Assembly (NCBI RefSeq): GCF_900101265.1
Contig: NZ_FMZS01000005.1
Span: 423,631-487,630, forward strand
Length of the DNA stretch: 64,000 nucleotides
Source: Massilia sp. PDC64
Lineage (GTDB): Bacteria > Pseudomonadota > Gammaproteobacteria > Burkholderiales > Burkholderiaceae_D
Direction of reading: 5' to 3'
Shown here: one piece after another, positions 50,205-57,841 of the stretch
Position numbering within the stretch: position 1 is the stretch's first letter
How the letters are laid out: each line of letters opens with the position of its first letter
The notes under the pieces: generated by a model
The model's input: the letters and a program-made list of their open reading frames with translations, nothing else
Told to the model about the DNA's origin: nothing
The model's database searches: none
Made by a program: the position numbers and the translations under genes

Positions 50205-51355
50205 GCGCGTTGACCTTGCTGATGGTGGGCGACCTGGTGCTGGACGAACCCGATCCGGACCGCTTCTTCGACGCCACGCGCGACGTCCTGCGCGGCGCCG
50301 ACCTCGTCGTCGGTCATGTGGAGACGCCGTACACACTGCGCGGCCGCGAGCAATCCGGCGACGTACCGGCGGAGGCGGCCGACCCCGCCAAGCTCGCGAG
50401 CCTCGCGCGGGCCGGCTTTCATGCCGCCAGCCTGGCCGGCAACCACGTGTACGACCAGGGCGAGGAGGGGGTGGCGGATACCATCGCCGGCCTGTACGCG
50501 CAGGGCATCGCGCCGTTCGGGGCCGGTGTGGACCTCGCGGGCGCGCGCCTGCCCGCCATCCTCGAACGGGGCGGCCTGCGTGTCGGCTTCCTGGCCTATA
50601 ACTGTGTGGGACCGCGCCTGTCCTGGGCTGGACCGGACAAGGGCGGCTGCGCCTACGTCCAGGTGATCTCGCACTACGAACCGGAAGGCGCCAACCCGGG
50701 CGGTCCGCCGCAGGCGTTCACGTTCCCGGTCCCCGCGACGCTCGATGCGATGCAGGCCGACATCGTGGCGTTGCGCCGGCGGGCCGACATCGTCGTGGTG
50801 TCGCTGCACAAGGGCCTCGTGCACACGCCGGCGCAGCTGGCGATGTACGAACGCCCGGTGGCGCGCGCCGCGATCGAGGCCGGCGCCGACATCGTGGTCG
50901 GCCATCACCCCCACATCGCGCGCGGCATCGAGTTTTATAAGGGCAAGCCGATTTTCCACGGCCTGGGCAACTTCGTCACCGTGACGCGCGCGCTGAACGT
51001 GGAGGGCAACGACCATCCGACGCGCCTCGCGTGGGCCGAGCGGCGCCGCAAGCTGTTCGGCTTCGTGCCCGATCCGGGCATGCCGTGCTATCCGTTCCAT
51101 CCGGAGTCGCGCAACACCATGATCGCGGATTGCCGCATCGGGCCGGACGGCCGGGTGAGCGCGGGCTTCCGCCCGTGCTGGATCGGCGACGATGGCGCGC
51201 CCCGCGTGCTCGGCAACGACGCGCAGGGGCAGGCGGTGGCCGGCTACCTGGCCGACATCGGCCGCGCGGCCGGCATGGACACGGTGTTCCGCTGGGAGGG
51301 CGAGCGCGTCGTCGTCGCCCCGGGCGGCAAGGATCCGATGGGAGGAACGGTATGA
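50201..51355 (+). CDS. CapA-family (metallophosphatase-like) protein
   Basis: A 384-residue protein of the poly-gamma-glutamate synthesis CapA family. Motifs are VGDLVLDEPD near 9, VGHVETPYT near 39, SLAGNHVYDQGEEGVADT near 82, and VVVGHHPHIARGIEFYKGKPIFHGLGNFV near 230-260, giving the expected metal-binding residues. It has no signal peptide or membrane anchor, unlike capsule CapA, and overlaps genes on both sides by four bases. In this operon it is unlikely to make capsule; a hydrolytic role on a pathway intermediate is possible but unproven. Confidence 0.78.
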   Translation: MSALTLLMVGDLVLDEPDPDRFFDATRDVLRGADLVVGHVETPYTLRGREQSGDVPAEAADPAKLASLARAGFHAASLAGNHVYDQGEEGVADTIAGLYAQGIAPFGAGVDLAGARLPAILERGGLRVGFLAYNCVGPRLSWAGPDKGGCAYVQVISHYEPEGANPGGPPQAFTFPVPATLDAMQADIVALRRRADIVVVSLHKGLVHTPAQLAMYERPVARAAIEAGADIVVGHHPHIARGIEFYKGKPIFHGLGNFVTVTRALNVEGNDHPTRLAWAERRRKLFGFVPDPGMPCYPFHPESRNTMIADCRIGPDGRVSAGFRPCWIGDDGAPRVLGNDAQGQAVAGYLADIGRAAGMDTVFRWEGERVVVAPGGKDPMGGTV

Positions 51356-52443
51356 GCGCGCTCGCCATCCTGCAGGACGCATGCGACCACCCGTTCACCG
51401 CGGCCCGTGCGGCGAAGGGGCAGGGGAGGCGCGTCGTCGCCTGGCTCGGCACCTCGGTGCCCGTGGAACTGATCCGCGCGGGCGGCGCGTTCGCGTTCCA
51501 GCTGGCCGGCGATCCCTCGCTGCCCACGCCGTTGGCCGACCTGTACCTGGACGACGAATACGACGGCGAGATCCGCACGCTGTTCGACCTGGTCGGCGGC
51601 GGCGGCTGCAACGTGGCCGACCTGATCGTGATCCCGCGCGCGTCGAACGGCCTGCTGTACCTGTATTACAGCCTGCTCGAACTGCGCCGCCTGGAGCCGC
51701 AGCGGCGCTTTCCCGAGCTGCTGCTGTACGACGTGCTGAACACGCCGAACTGGGCAACGGCGCGCTACGTGCTGGACCGCACCCGCGCGCTGCATGCGCG
51801 GCTGGGCGGTTCGTTCGACGACGTGCGCGCCGCGATCGCCCTCGGCAACGAACAGCGCCGCGCGCTGCACGCGCTGAACGCGCGCCGGCGTAGCGGCCAG
51901 CTGCTCGGCAGCACGTGGTGGACGGCGCTGCGGGCGTCGCGCGTGATGGAACCGCCGGCCTGGCTGGAGGCGGTGCGGGCGCTCGGCGATGAAACCGCCC
52001 CGGTGCGGCGCCTCCTGCTGAAGGGCTACGGCCAGGACACGCCGGCCCTGTATGCGCTGGCGGAGTCGCTCGGCGCGAACATCGTGGCCGACGACCACCT
52101 GGGCGGCGAACGCACCGTCCAATGGCGCGTCGACGAGACGGCGGAACCGCTCGCCGCGCTGGCCGCGCATTATCAGACGCGCGTGCCCACCATCCGGTCG
52201 TATCCCCAGGCGGCGGAGGATGCCGCGTGGCTGGCGCTGCTGGACGAGAGCGGGGCGCAGGGCGTGCTGTTCTACCACGAGGAATTCGACGACACCTTCG
52301 GCTGGGATTTGCCGGCGCAGGTCGATCGCCTTGCCGCGCTGGGTGTGCCGCATGCGCTGCTGGCGCGCCAGTCCTACCATGCGCCGGAGCGGGACGCGCA
52401 GCGCGCCGTCCTCGCCGGCCTGATCGAAAGCATATCCACATGA
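51352..52443 (+). CDS. 2-hydroxyacyl-CoA dehydratase-family protein A, cysteine-poor
   Basis: A 363-residue member of the HgdB/BcrC/BadD superfamily, recognised from VAWLGTSVPVELIRAGGAFAFQL near 28, ADLIVIPRASNGLLYLYYSL near 90 and the general layout. Known dehydratase and benzoyl-CoA reductase subunits hold a [4Fe-4S] cluster on three Cys. Here the equivalents appear replaced (IPRASNG where IPHTCD is usual; no Cys in DDEYDGEIRTLF or in HEEFDDTFGWDLP). The only Cys are C11 and C86. No activator ATPase gene is near. Coupled by ATGA to both neighbours. Confidence 0.75.
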   Translation: MSALAILQDACDHPFTAARAAKGQGRRVVAWLGTSVPVELIRAGGAFAFQLAGDPSLPTPLADLYLDDEYDGEIRTLFDLVGGGGCNVADLIVIPRASNGLLYLYYSLLELRRLEPQRRFPELLLYDVLNTPNWATARYVLDRTRALHARLGGSFDDVRAAIALGNEQRRALHALNARRRSGQLLGSTWWTALRASRVMEPPAWLEAVRALGDETAPVRRLLLKGYGQDTPALYALAESLGANIVADDHLGGERTVQWRVDETAEPLAALAAHYQTRVPTIRSYPQAAEDAAWLALLDESGAQGVLFYHEEFDDTFGWDLPAQVDRLAALGVPHALLARQSYHAPERDAQRAVLAGLIESIST

Positions 52444-53750
52444 GCCGACCCGTCCCCACCCGCCTCGCGTCCACGCTGGCGGCCAACGCCCACCAGAAGG
52501 AAGAATTCCAGGCCTTCCGCCGCCGCGTGCTCGAAGACGGCGAACCGTACGTCATCTCCGACGCCGTGGCGCCGGCCGAGATCCTGCATGCGATGGACAT
52601 CCACGTGACGCCGGTCGTCTGGTACTCGGCCATCATCGCCGCCAAGCAGCTGTCGCCGTATTACTTCGAGCAGATGGACGCGCGCGGCTTCCACGACCGC
52701 CTGCCGCGCTACACGAGCCTGCCGCTGATGAGCACTCTCGACGGCGACCCGCAGCGGGCGCCGTACGGCGGTCTGCCGAAGCCGATGATGATTCTCTCGC
52801 GCTTTCGCGACGACTACGGCCAGCGCGTCAGCGAACTGTGGTCGCGCGCCTATGGCGGCGTGCCCGTGTTCGGGCTGGACGCCAGTTCCAGCACGGTACT
52901 GGGCGCGCGCTGGTGGGAGCGCGGGCTGCGCGACTGGGAAAGCCTGTACGAGCCGCATCGCCTGGATTTCCAGGTCGAGCAGCTGGAAGGCCTGATCCGC
53001 ACGGCCGAGACGCTGTCCGGCCGCAGCTTCGCCCCGGTCGAGTTCATGCGCCAGATGCACCGTATTAACGAGGCCGGCGAGATCGTGGCCGACATCCGCG
53101 ACATGCTGGCCCGGGCGCGTCCGCTGCCGGTGCCGCTGACGGAGCAGCTGGCCAACGTGATGGCGCCGACGTGGGACCGGGGCAGTGCATGGTCCGTCGC
53201 GCACCTGAAGGCGTTCCGCGAAGAGTTGCGTACCCTGATCGCGCAAGGCGCCGCCGCCTGCCCGGACGAGCGCCTGCGCCTGCTGTGGGTCGGCAACGGC
53301 CTGTGGTTCAACACGGGTTTCTACCGCGCCTTCGAGGAAAAGTACGGCGCCGTGTTCGTGTGGACCATGTACTCGAACTTCCTGTCGGACGGCTACCGCC
53401 GCTACTTCCGCGACGACCCCGCGCACGCGCTGCGCGCGCTGGCCTCGCGCCACATCAGCATGAACGAGCAGCTGCACGTGCCGCCGTGGATGGGGGACTG
53501 GATCGTCGAACAGGCCCGCGCCTACGGGGCGGACGGCGCCGTGATGCTGGTGCCGAAGCACGACCGCATGGGCTCCTTCGGCTCGCGCCTGACGAAAGTC
53601 GCGCTGGAACGGGCCGGCATCCCGGTGGTGGAGCTGCACGCCAACATGGTCGACGCCCGCCTGTGGGGCGACGCGGCCATGCGTAAAAGGGTAGAGGATT
53701 TCATAGAACAGCGCCTGTTGCGCGGTTCGACAACAACGGAGACAGCATGA
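52440..53750 (+). CDS. 2-hydroxyacyl-CoA dehydratase-family protein B, cysteine-poor
   Basis: A 436-residue partner of the preceding protein. ISDAVAPAEILHAMDIHVTPVVWY near 38 and GADGAVMLVPKHDRMGSFGSRLTKVALERAGIPVVELHANMVDARLWGD near 360 follow the family pattern (the last stretch with the usual Cys position taken by HDRMG). The whole protein has a single Cys, in AACPDER, outside the ligand sites. Cluster-based radical dehydration is therefore unlikely; CoA-thioester binding or another chemistry is more probable. Overlaps the CoA-transferase gene by four bases. Confidence 0.75.
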   Translation: MSRPVPTRLASTLAANAHQKEEFQAFRRRVLEDGEPYVISDAVAPAEILHAMDIHVTPVVWYSAIIAAKQLSPYYFEQMDARGFHDRLPRYTSLPLMSTLDGDPQRAPYGGLPKPMMILSRFRDDYGQRVSELWSRAYGGVPVFGLDASSSTVLGARWWERGLRDWESLYEPHRLDFQVEQLEGLIRTAETLSGRSFAPVEFMRQMHRINEAGEIVADIRDMLARARPLPVPLTEQLANVMAPTWDRGSAWSVAHLKAFREELRTLIAQGAAACPDERLRLLWVGNGLWFNTGFYRAFEEKYGAVFVWTMYSNFLSDGYRRYFRDDPAHALRALASRHISMNEQLHVPPWMGDWIVEQARAYGADGAVMLVPKHDRMGSFGSRLTKVALERAGIPVVELHANMVDARLWGDAAMRKRVEDFIEQRLLRGSTTTETA

Positions 53751-54997
53751 GCGAAGACACGACGCTCCCCCGCCCGCTCGAGGGCATCACGATCCTGGAT
53801 CTCACGACCGCGCTGGCGGGGCCGTACGCGACCCTGATCCTGGCCGGCCTCGGGGCCCGCGTGATCAAGGTGGAGAACCCGCGCAACCCGGATTCGGCGC
53901 GCACCAACTCGCCGTATCTCGGCCGCGAGGGCCTGAAAGTCACGCGCGAGCACGACGACGATTTGTCGCTGGCGATGCTCGAGCGCGGCCGCAACAAGGA
54001 AGCGGTCACCCTGAACATGAAGCACCCCGAGGGCCGCGCACTGTTCTTCGACCTCGTGAAGCAGGCCGACGCGGTGGTCGAGAACTACAGCGCCGGCGTG
54101 GCCGATCGTCTCGGGATCGGCTATACGGCATGCGCCGAAGTCAATCCGCGCATCGTGTTCACGTCGATCAGCGGCTTCGGCGCGAACGTGCAGCCGCGCC
54201 AGAACAAGGCGATGGACAACATCGTGCAGGCGATGAGCGGCATGATGCTCGCGTCGGGGAATCCGGGCGATCCGCCGGTCCGCACGGGCATCCCGTTCGG
54301 CGACCTGTCCGCACCGCTGTTCGCGGCGATCGGCACCTTGGCCGCGCTGATGCAGGCGCGCGCCACGGGCCGCGGCCAGCACGTGGACGTCTCGCTGCTG
54401 GGCGCCCTGTCGGCGCTCGTGGCCGCGGAGCCGTTCGAGATCATGGCCAAGCTCGGGCACCCGACCCGCGCGGGCAATTTCATGGCCCGCCTTGCACCGT
54501 TCGGCGTGTTTCCCACGTCCGACGGCTATATCGCGATCTGCGCGCCGAAGGACGATTTCGTCTCGGGCCTGTTCCGCGCCATGGACCGGCCCGACCTGCT
54601 GCAGGACCCGCGCTTCGCCACCCGCGACGCGCGCGTGCGCAACCACGTCGAGCTGCACGACATGGTCAGTGCCTTCACCCGCACGATGACGACCCACGAG
54701 GCGGCCGAGCGCCTGACCGACTTCGACGTGCCGAACGGCCCCGTGCGCGAGCCGGCCGAGGCCTTGCGTGACCCGACGCTGCTGGCGCGCGGCGAAACCA
54801 CGAAGCTGCTGCATCCGGCCTACGGCGCGGTGGAGGATATCGTCGTCGGCGGCCTGCCGATCCGCATGTCGGGCGCGTTCACGGGCTTCGACAAGCCGGC
54901 CGTCACGCTCGGCGCCAGCAACGACGACGTGTACGGGCGGATGCTGGGCCTGGACGCGGAACGCATCGCGGCCCTCGCGCGCGACGGCGTGATCTGA
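53747..54997 (+). CDS. CaiB/BaiF class III CoA-transferase
   Basis: A 416-residue class III CoA-transferase. The opening GITILDLTTALAGPYATLILAGLGARVIKVENP is typical, and D186 (IPFGDLSAP) matches the catalytic Asp of formyl-CoA transferase. Such enzymes move CoA between carboxylic acids. It probably activates the acid that the two dehydratase-like proteins handle. Start overlaps the upstream stop by four bases. Confidence 0.88.
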   Translation: MSEDTTLPRPLEGITILDLTTALAGPYATLILAGLGARVIKVENPRNPDSARTNSPYLGREGLKVTREHDDDLSLAMLERGRNKEAVTLNMKHPEGRALFFDLVKQADAVVENYSAGVADRLGIGYTACAEVNPRIVFTSISGFGANVQPRQNKAMDNIVQAMSGMMLASGNPGDPPVRTGIPFGDLSAPLFAAIGTLAALMQARATGRGQHVDVSLLGALSALVAAEPFEIMAKLGHPTRAGNFMARLAPFGVFPTSDGYIAICAPKDDFVSGLFRAMDRPDLLQDPRFATRDARVRNHVELHDMVSAFTRTMTTHEAAERLTDFDVPNGPVREPAEALRDPTLLARGETTKLLHPAYGAVEDIVVGGLPIRMSGAFTGFDKPAVTLGASNDDVYGRMLGLDAERIAALARDGVI

Positions 54998-55021
54998 TAC
55001 AGAAAACGGAGGAGACACAAC

Positions 55022-56269
55022 ATGATGGCCGACGATACCGTACCCAAGCTCGCACCCCAGAAGCGCTGGGTCGTGTTCTACCTTGCCGTCGTCTTCGCGA
55101 TGATGACGATGCAGATGTCCAGCCTGGGCTTCGCGCCCCTGCTGCCCGCGATCCAGAAGGATTTCGCGATGAGTTTCAGCCAGGTCGGCACCTTCACCGG
55201 CGTGTACGGCCTGGTGGCGCTGGTGGTCAGCATCCCGGCCGGCATGCTGGCCAAGCACTACGGCGAAAAGCGCGTGATGTGCGCGGGTCTCGCCATCCTC
55301 GCGCTGGGTCTGCTGGGCCTGTCGCTGGCCGAGAACTTCGGCGAGGCGATCACGGCGCGCGCCGTGTGGATCTTCGGCTACCGCCTCGCGTTCGTGTGCG
55401 TGATGACGGCCATCGCCCTGACCGCGCCCGCGCACCTGAAGGGCAGGGCGATGGGTGTGCTGGGCGCGATGTCCTCGCTCGCGACCGTGCTGGGCGCCCC
55501 GTTCTGCGCGGAGATCGCCGTGAGCCTCGGCTGGCGTCACGCGATCATGGCCTTCGGCGGCATGGCGCTGCTGGGCCTCCTCGTGTTCGCGGGGTTCTAT
55601 CGCCAGCGTCCCGAGGTCGTGCAGGCCGGGCGCGCCGTCCAGGGCGACCGTCCGGGCGCATTCTCCGCCTTCCGCATCCCGATCGTCTGGACGATTCCCC
55701 TGCTCGGGCTGTCGAACATGGGCGGGTTCGCCGCCACGTTCTTCCTGCCGGCGGCGCTGAAGGCGCAGTTCGGGATGGATGCGGCCGGCGCGGCCCAGGT
55801 GATCAGCATCGCCTACATCTGCGCGATCGTCGTGAACCCGCTGTGCGGCTGGCTGGCCGACCGTCTCAACCGGTGGCTCGTCCTGGCCGGCATGATGGCG
55901 TTGAGCATTCCGGCGTCGCTGGCGATGATGTCGGATAACCTGCTGGTGTTCGAAATCGCTGCGGCGACCCTGATCGCCTGCGGCCTGGCCACGACCAACC
56001 AGCTGTATCCGACGGTGGCGGAGCTGATGCGGGGCCGCGACGTCGGGCCGCTGATGGGCATCACTGCCCTCGGCGGCGGCATCTTCGGCTACCTCGGGCC
56101 CCAGGCGCTGGGCTGGCTGCGCGACTGGTCGGACGGCTTCACCGCCGGATGGTGGACCCTGGCCGGCGTCGCCGCCTTCTCCACGTGCCTGATGCTGTTC
56201 CTGAAAAACTACGCGGACCGCAACAATGCCCGACTGGCGGCGCACGCGGCGAGGGAGGTGACCGTATGA
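55022..56269 (+). CDS. MFS transporter
   Basis: A 415-residue inner-membrane permease with about 12 spans. It shows motif-A-like AKHYGEKRVMCAG near 80 and a central loop with basic residues after span 6. GGAGGAGA precedes the start. It lies in the CoA-transferase operon, so it probably imports the aromatic acid freed by the secreted hydrolases on either side of it. It differs from the two paralogous transporters of the C-glycoside region. Confidence 0.87.
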   Translation: MMADDTVPKLAPQKRWVVFYLAVVFAMMTMQMSSLGFAPLLPAIQKDFAMSFSQVGTFTGVYGLVALVVSIPAGMLAKHYGEKRVMCAGLAILALGLLGLSLAENFGEAITARAVWIFGYRLAFVCVMTAIALTAPAHLKGRAMGVLGAMSSLATVLGAPFCAEIAVSLGWRHAIMAFGGMALLGLLVFAGFYRQRPEVVQAGRAVQGDRPGAFSAFRIPIVWTIPLLGLSNMGGFAATFFLPAALKAQFGMDAAGAAQVISIAYICAIVVNPLCGWLADRLNRWLVLAGMMALSIPASLAMMSDNLLVFEIAAATLIACGLATTNQLYPTVAELMRGRDVGPLMGITALGGGIFGYLGPQALGWLRDWSDGFTAGWWTLAGVAAFSTCLMLFLKNYADRNNARLAAHAAREVTV

Positions 56270-57645
56270 AGCGCGCTGTTCTCGCAACCTGCGTGGCGCT
56301 GGCCTGCGCCGCCCACGCGGCGACGCCGCACACGAGCACGGAGGGCAAGCTGAAGGACGGCACGCCCTACCGCATCGACATGCCGCAGCACTGGAACGGC
56401 GCCGTGTTGATCGGCCTCGATTACGCGAGCCGCCCGCCGGGGCCGGACGCGGACGCACTGCTGGCCGAAGGTTATGCGCTGGCCGGCACCACGCGCCAGA
56501 TCAGTGGCTGGGCGATCCACCGTGCCGCCGCGAACGCGGTCGAGACGCTCGACCTCGTCGAGGCCAAGTACGGCAAGGCGGCGCTGCCGATCGAGTTCGG
56601 CCAGTCGCAGGGCGGTCATACGGCTGCCGTTTCCGTGCAGGCGTATCCGCAGCGCTGGCGCGGCGCGCTCGTGCAGTGCGGCGGCCTGTCCGGCGCGATC
56701 GGCCAGTGGCAGGGCAAGCTGGATGGGCTGTTCGTCGCCAAGGCTTTGCTGGCGCCCGGCTCCAGCCTGCCGGTGACGGGCATCCCGGACGACTGGCAGA
56801 CGACCGCGCTGCCGGCATGGACCGCGATGCTCGAGGAAGCCGAGAAGACACCGGCCGGCCGGGCGCGCATCGCGCTGGCGGCACGGGTCGCCCAGCTGCC
56901 CGAATGGTCGATTCCTGCGCATGCGGAGCCGGCGCCGGACGATCCCCAGGCGCGCGCCCGGGGCCTCGCGGACAGCCTCGTGCGCGGTCTCGTACGCCAG
57001 GCGCTGAGCAGCCGCAACCAGATCGAGAAGCTCGCCGGCGGGAACATCAGCGCCAACGCGGGCGTCGATTACGGCGCGCTGCTGGCCGCGGTGGATAGAG
57101 ATGGTCTCGTGCGCGGGCTGTACCGCGACGCCGGCCTGTCGCTGGACGCCGACCTGGCCACGCTCGCGAAGACGCCGCGCCTGACGGCCGATCCGAAGGC
57201 GCTCGCCTATTTCGCGACCGGGACGTTCGATGGCGACATCAACATGCCCGTGCTGACCATGACGGGCATCGGCGACGCGATCTCGCCGACGGCGGCGCAG
57301 CAGGATTACCAGGACGCCGTCGACAAGGCGGGGAAGGGCGAGCTGCTGCGCCAGACGTACACGCACAGCGCGGGCCATTGCGGGTTCACGCCGGCGGAGA
57401 CGGTGGCCGGCGTGCACGCGCTCGTCACGCGCATCAAGAGCGGGCGCTGGCCGGATACGTCGGCGGCGGGCATGACGACGCTGGCCCGCGCGACGGGTCT
57501 CGGCGAGGCGCGCTTCATCCCGTACACGCCGCCGCCTTTCCTGCGCCCCTACACGGCCTGCACGCTGCAGGCCACCCTCAAGTCCGCCGGCCTGCAGCCG
57601 TTCGCGCTGCCGGGCCAGACCCTGCCGCATTGCGTCGCGCCCTGA
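56266..57645 (+). CDS. Secreted alpha/beta hydrolase
   Basis: A 459-residue exported protein with signal peptide to about ACAAHA (18). The nucleophile is S114 (FGQSQGGH) and a late His lies in THSAGHCGF near 370; the C-terminus has two Cys that could form a disulfide. I do not recognise a characterised family; the shape recalls secreted tannase-like or lipase-like hydrolases. It overlaps the MFS stop by four bases. In context it may cleave an ester of a plant phenolic. Confidence 0.75.
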   Translation: MKRAVLATCVALACAAHAATPHTSTEGKLKDGTPYRIDMPQHWNGAVLIGLDYASRPPGPDADALLAEGYALAGTTRQISGWAIHRAAANAVETLDLVEAKYGKAALPIEFGQSQGGHTAAVSVQAYPQRWRGALVQCGGLSGAIGQWQGKLDGLFVAKALLAPGSSLPVTGIPDDWQTTALPAWTAMLEEAEKTPAGRARIALAARVAQLPEWSIPAHAEPAPDDPQARARGLADSLVRGLVRQALSSRNQIEKLAGGNISANAGVDYGALLAAVDRDGLVRGLYRDAGLSLDADLATLAKTPRLTADPKALAYFATGTFDGDINMPVLTMTGIGDAISPTAAQQDYQDAVDKAGKGELLRQTYTHSAGHCGFTPAETVAGVHALVTRIKSGRWPDTSAAGMTTLARATGLGEARFIPYTPPPFLRPYTACTLQATLKSAGLQPFALPGQTLPHCVAP

Positions 57646-57704
57646 GCGCTTCGTCCCCGATGGCGCCGTCGGCATCGCGCTGACGGCGCTTCATGCCTCA
57701 TTCC

Positions 57705-57724
57705 CGCCGCCTTCTCCGGCGGCG
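57705..57724. terminator. Hairpin after the CocE operon
   Basis: CGCCGCC and GGCGGCG pair around TTCTCC in the gap after the operon. No T-run follows, so intrinsic termination is doubtful; it may stabilise the transcript end. Confidence 0.25.
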
Positions 57725-57792
57725 ATCTTGCGTCCATCCCCGCTATCCCGCTGCGCAGAAATTTCGCATGCCGATGTTTACTTTCTCGATAA

Positions 57793-57815
57793 AATGGTTT
57801 TAAGATATAACGAAT
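57793..57815. promoter_or_regulatory. Dyad of the TTATA-N3-TATAA type before the second large TonB receptor
   Basis: AATGGTTTTA, spacer AGA, TATAACGAAT: the arms agree at 7 of 10 positions. It ends 26 bases before the ATG at 57842. A further CATAAC half-site follows at about 57821. Confidence 0.5.
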
Positions 57816-57841
57816 ATAGAACATAACTAAACGGAGACTCC

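Noticed and set aside
53522..56458. Minus-strand frame of 978 codons opposite the CoA-transferase and MFS genes
   Set aside because: The longest mirror frame in the window, but its product has no domain, hydrophobic pattern or ribosome site that would support a gene.
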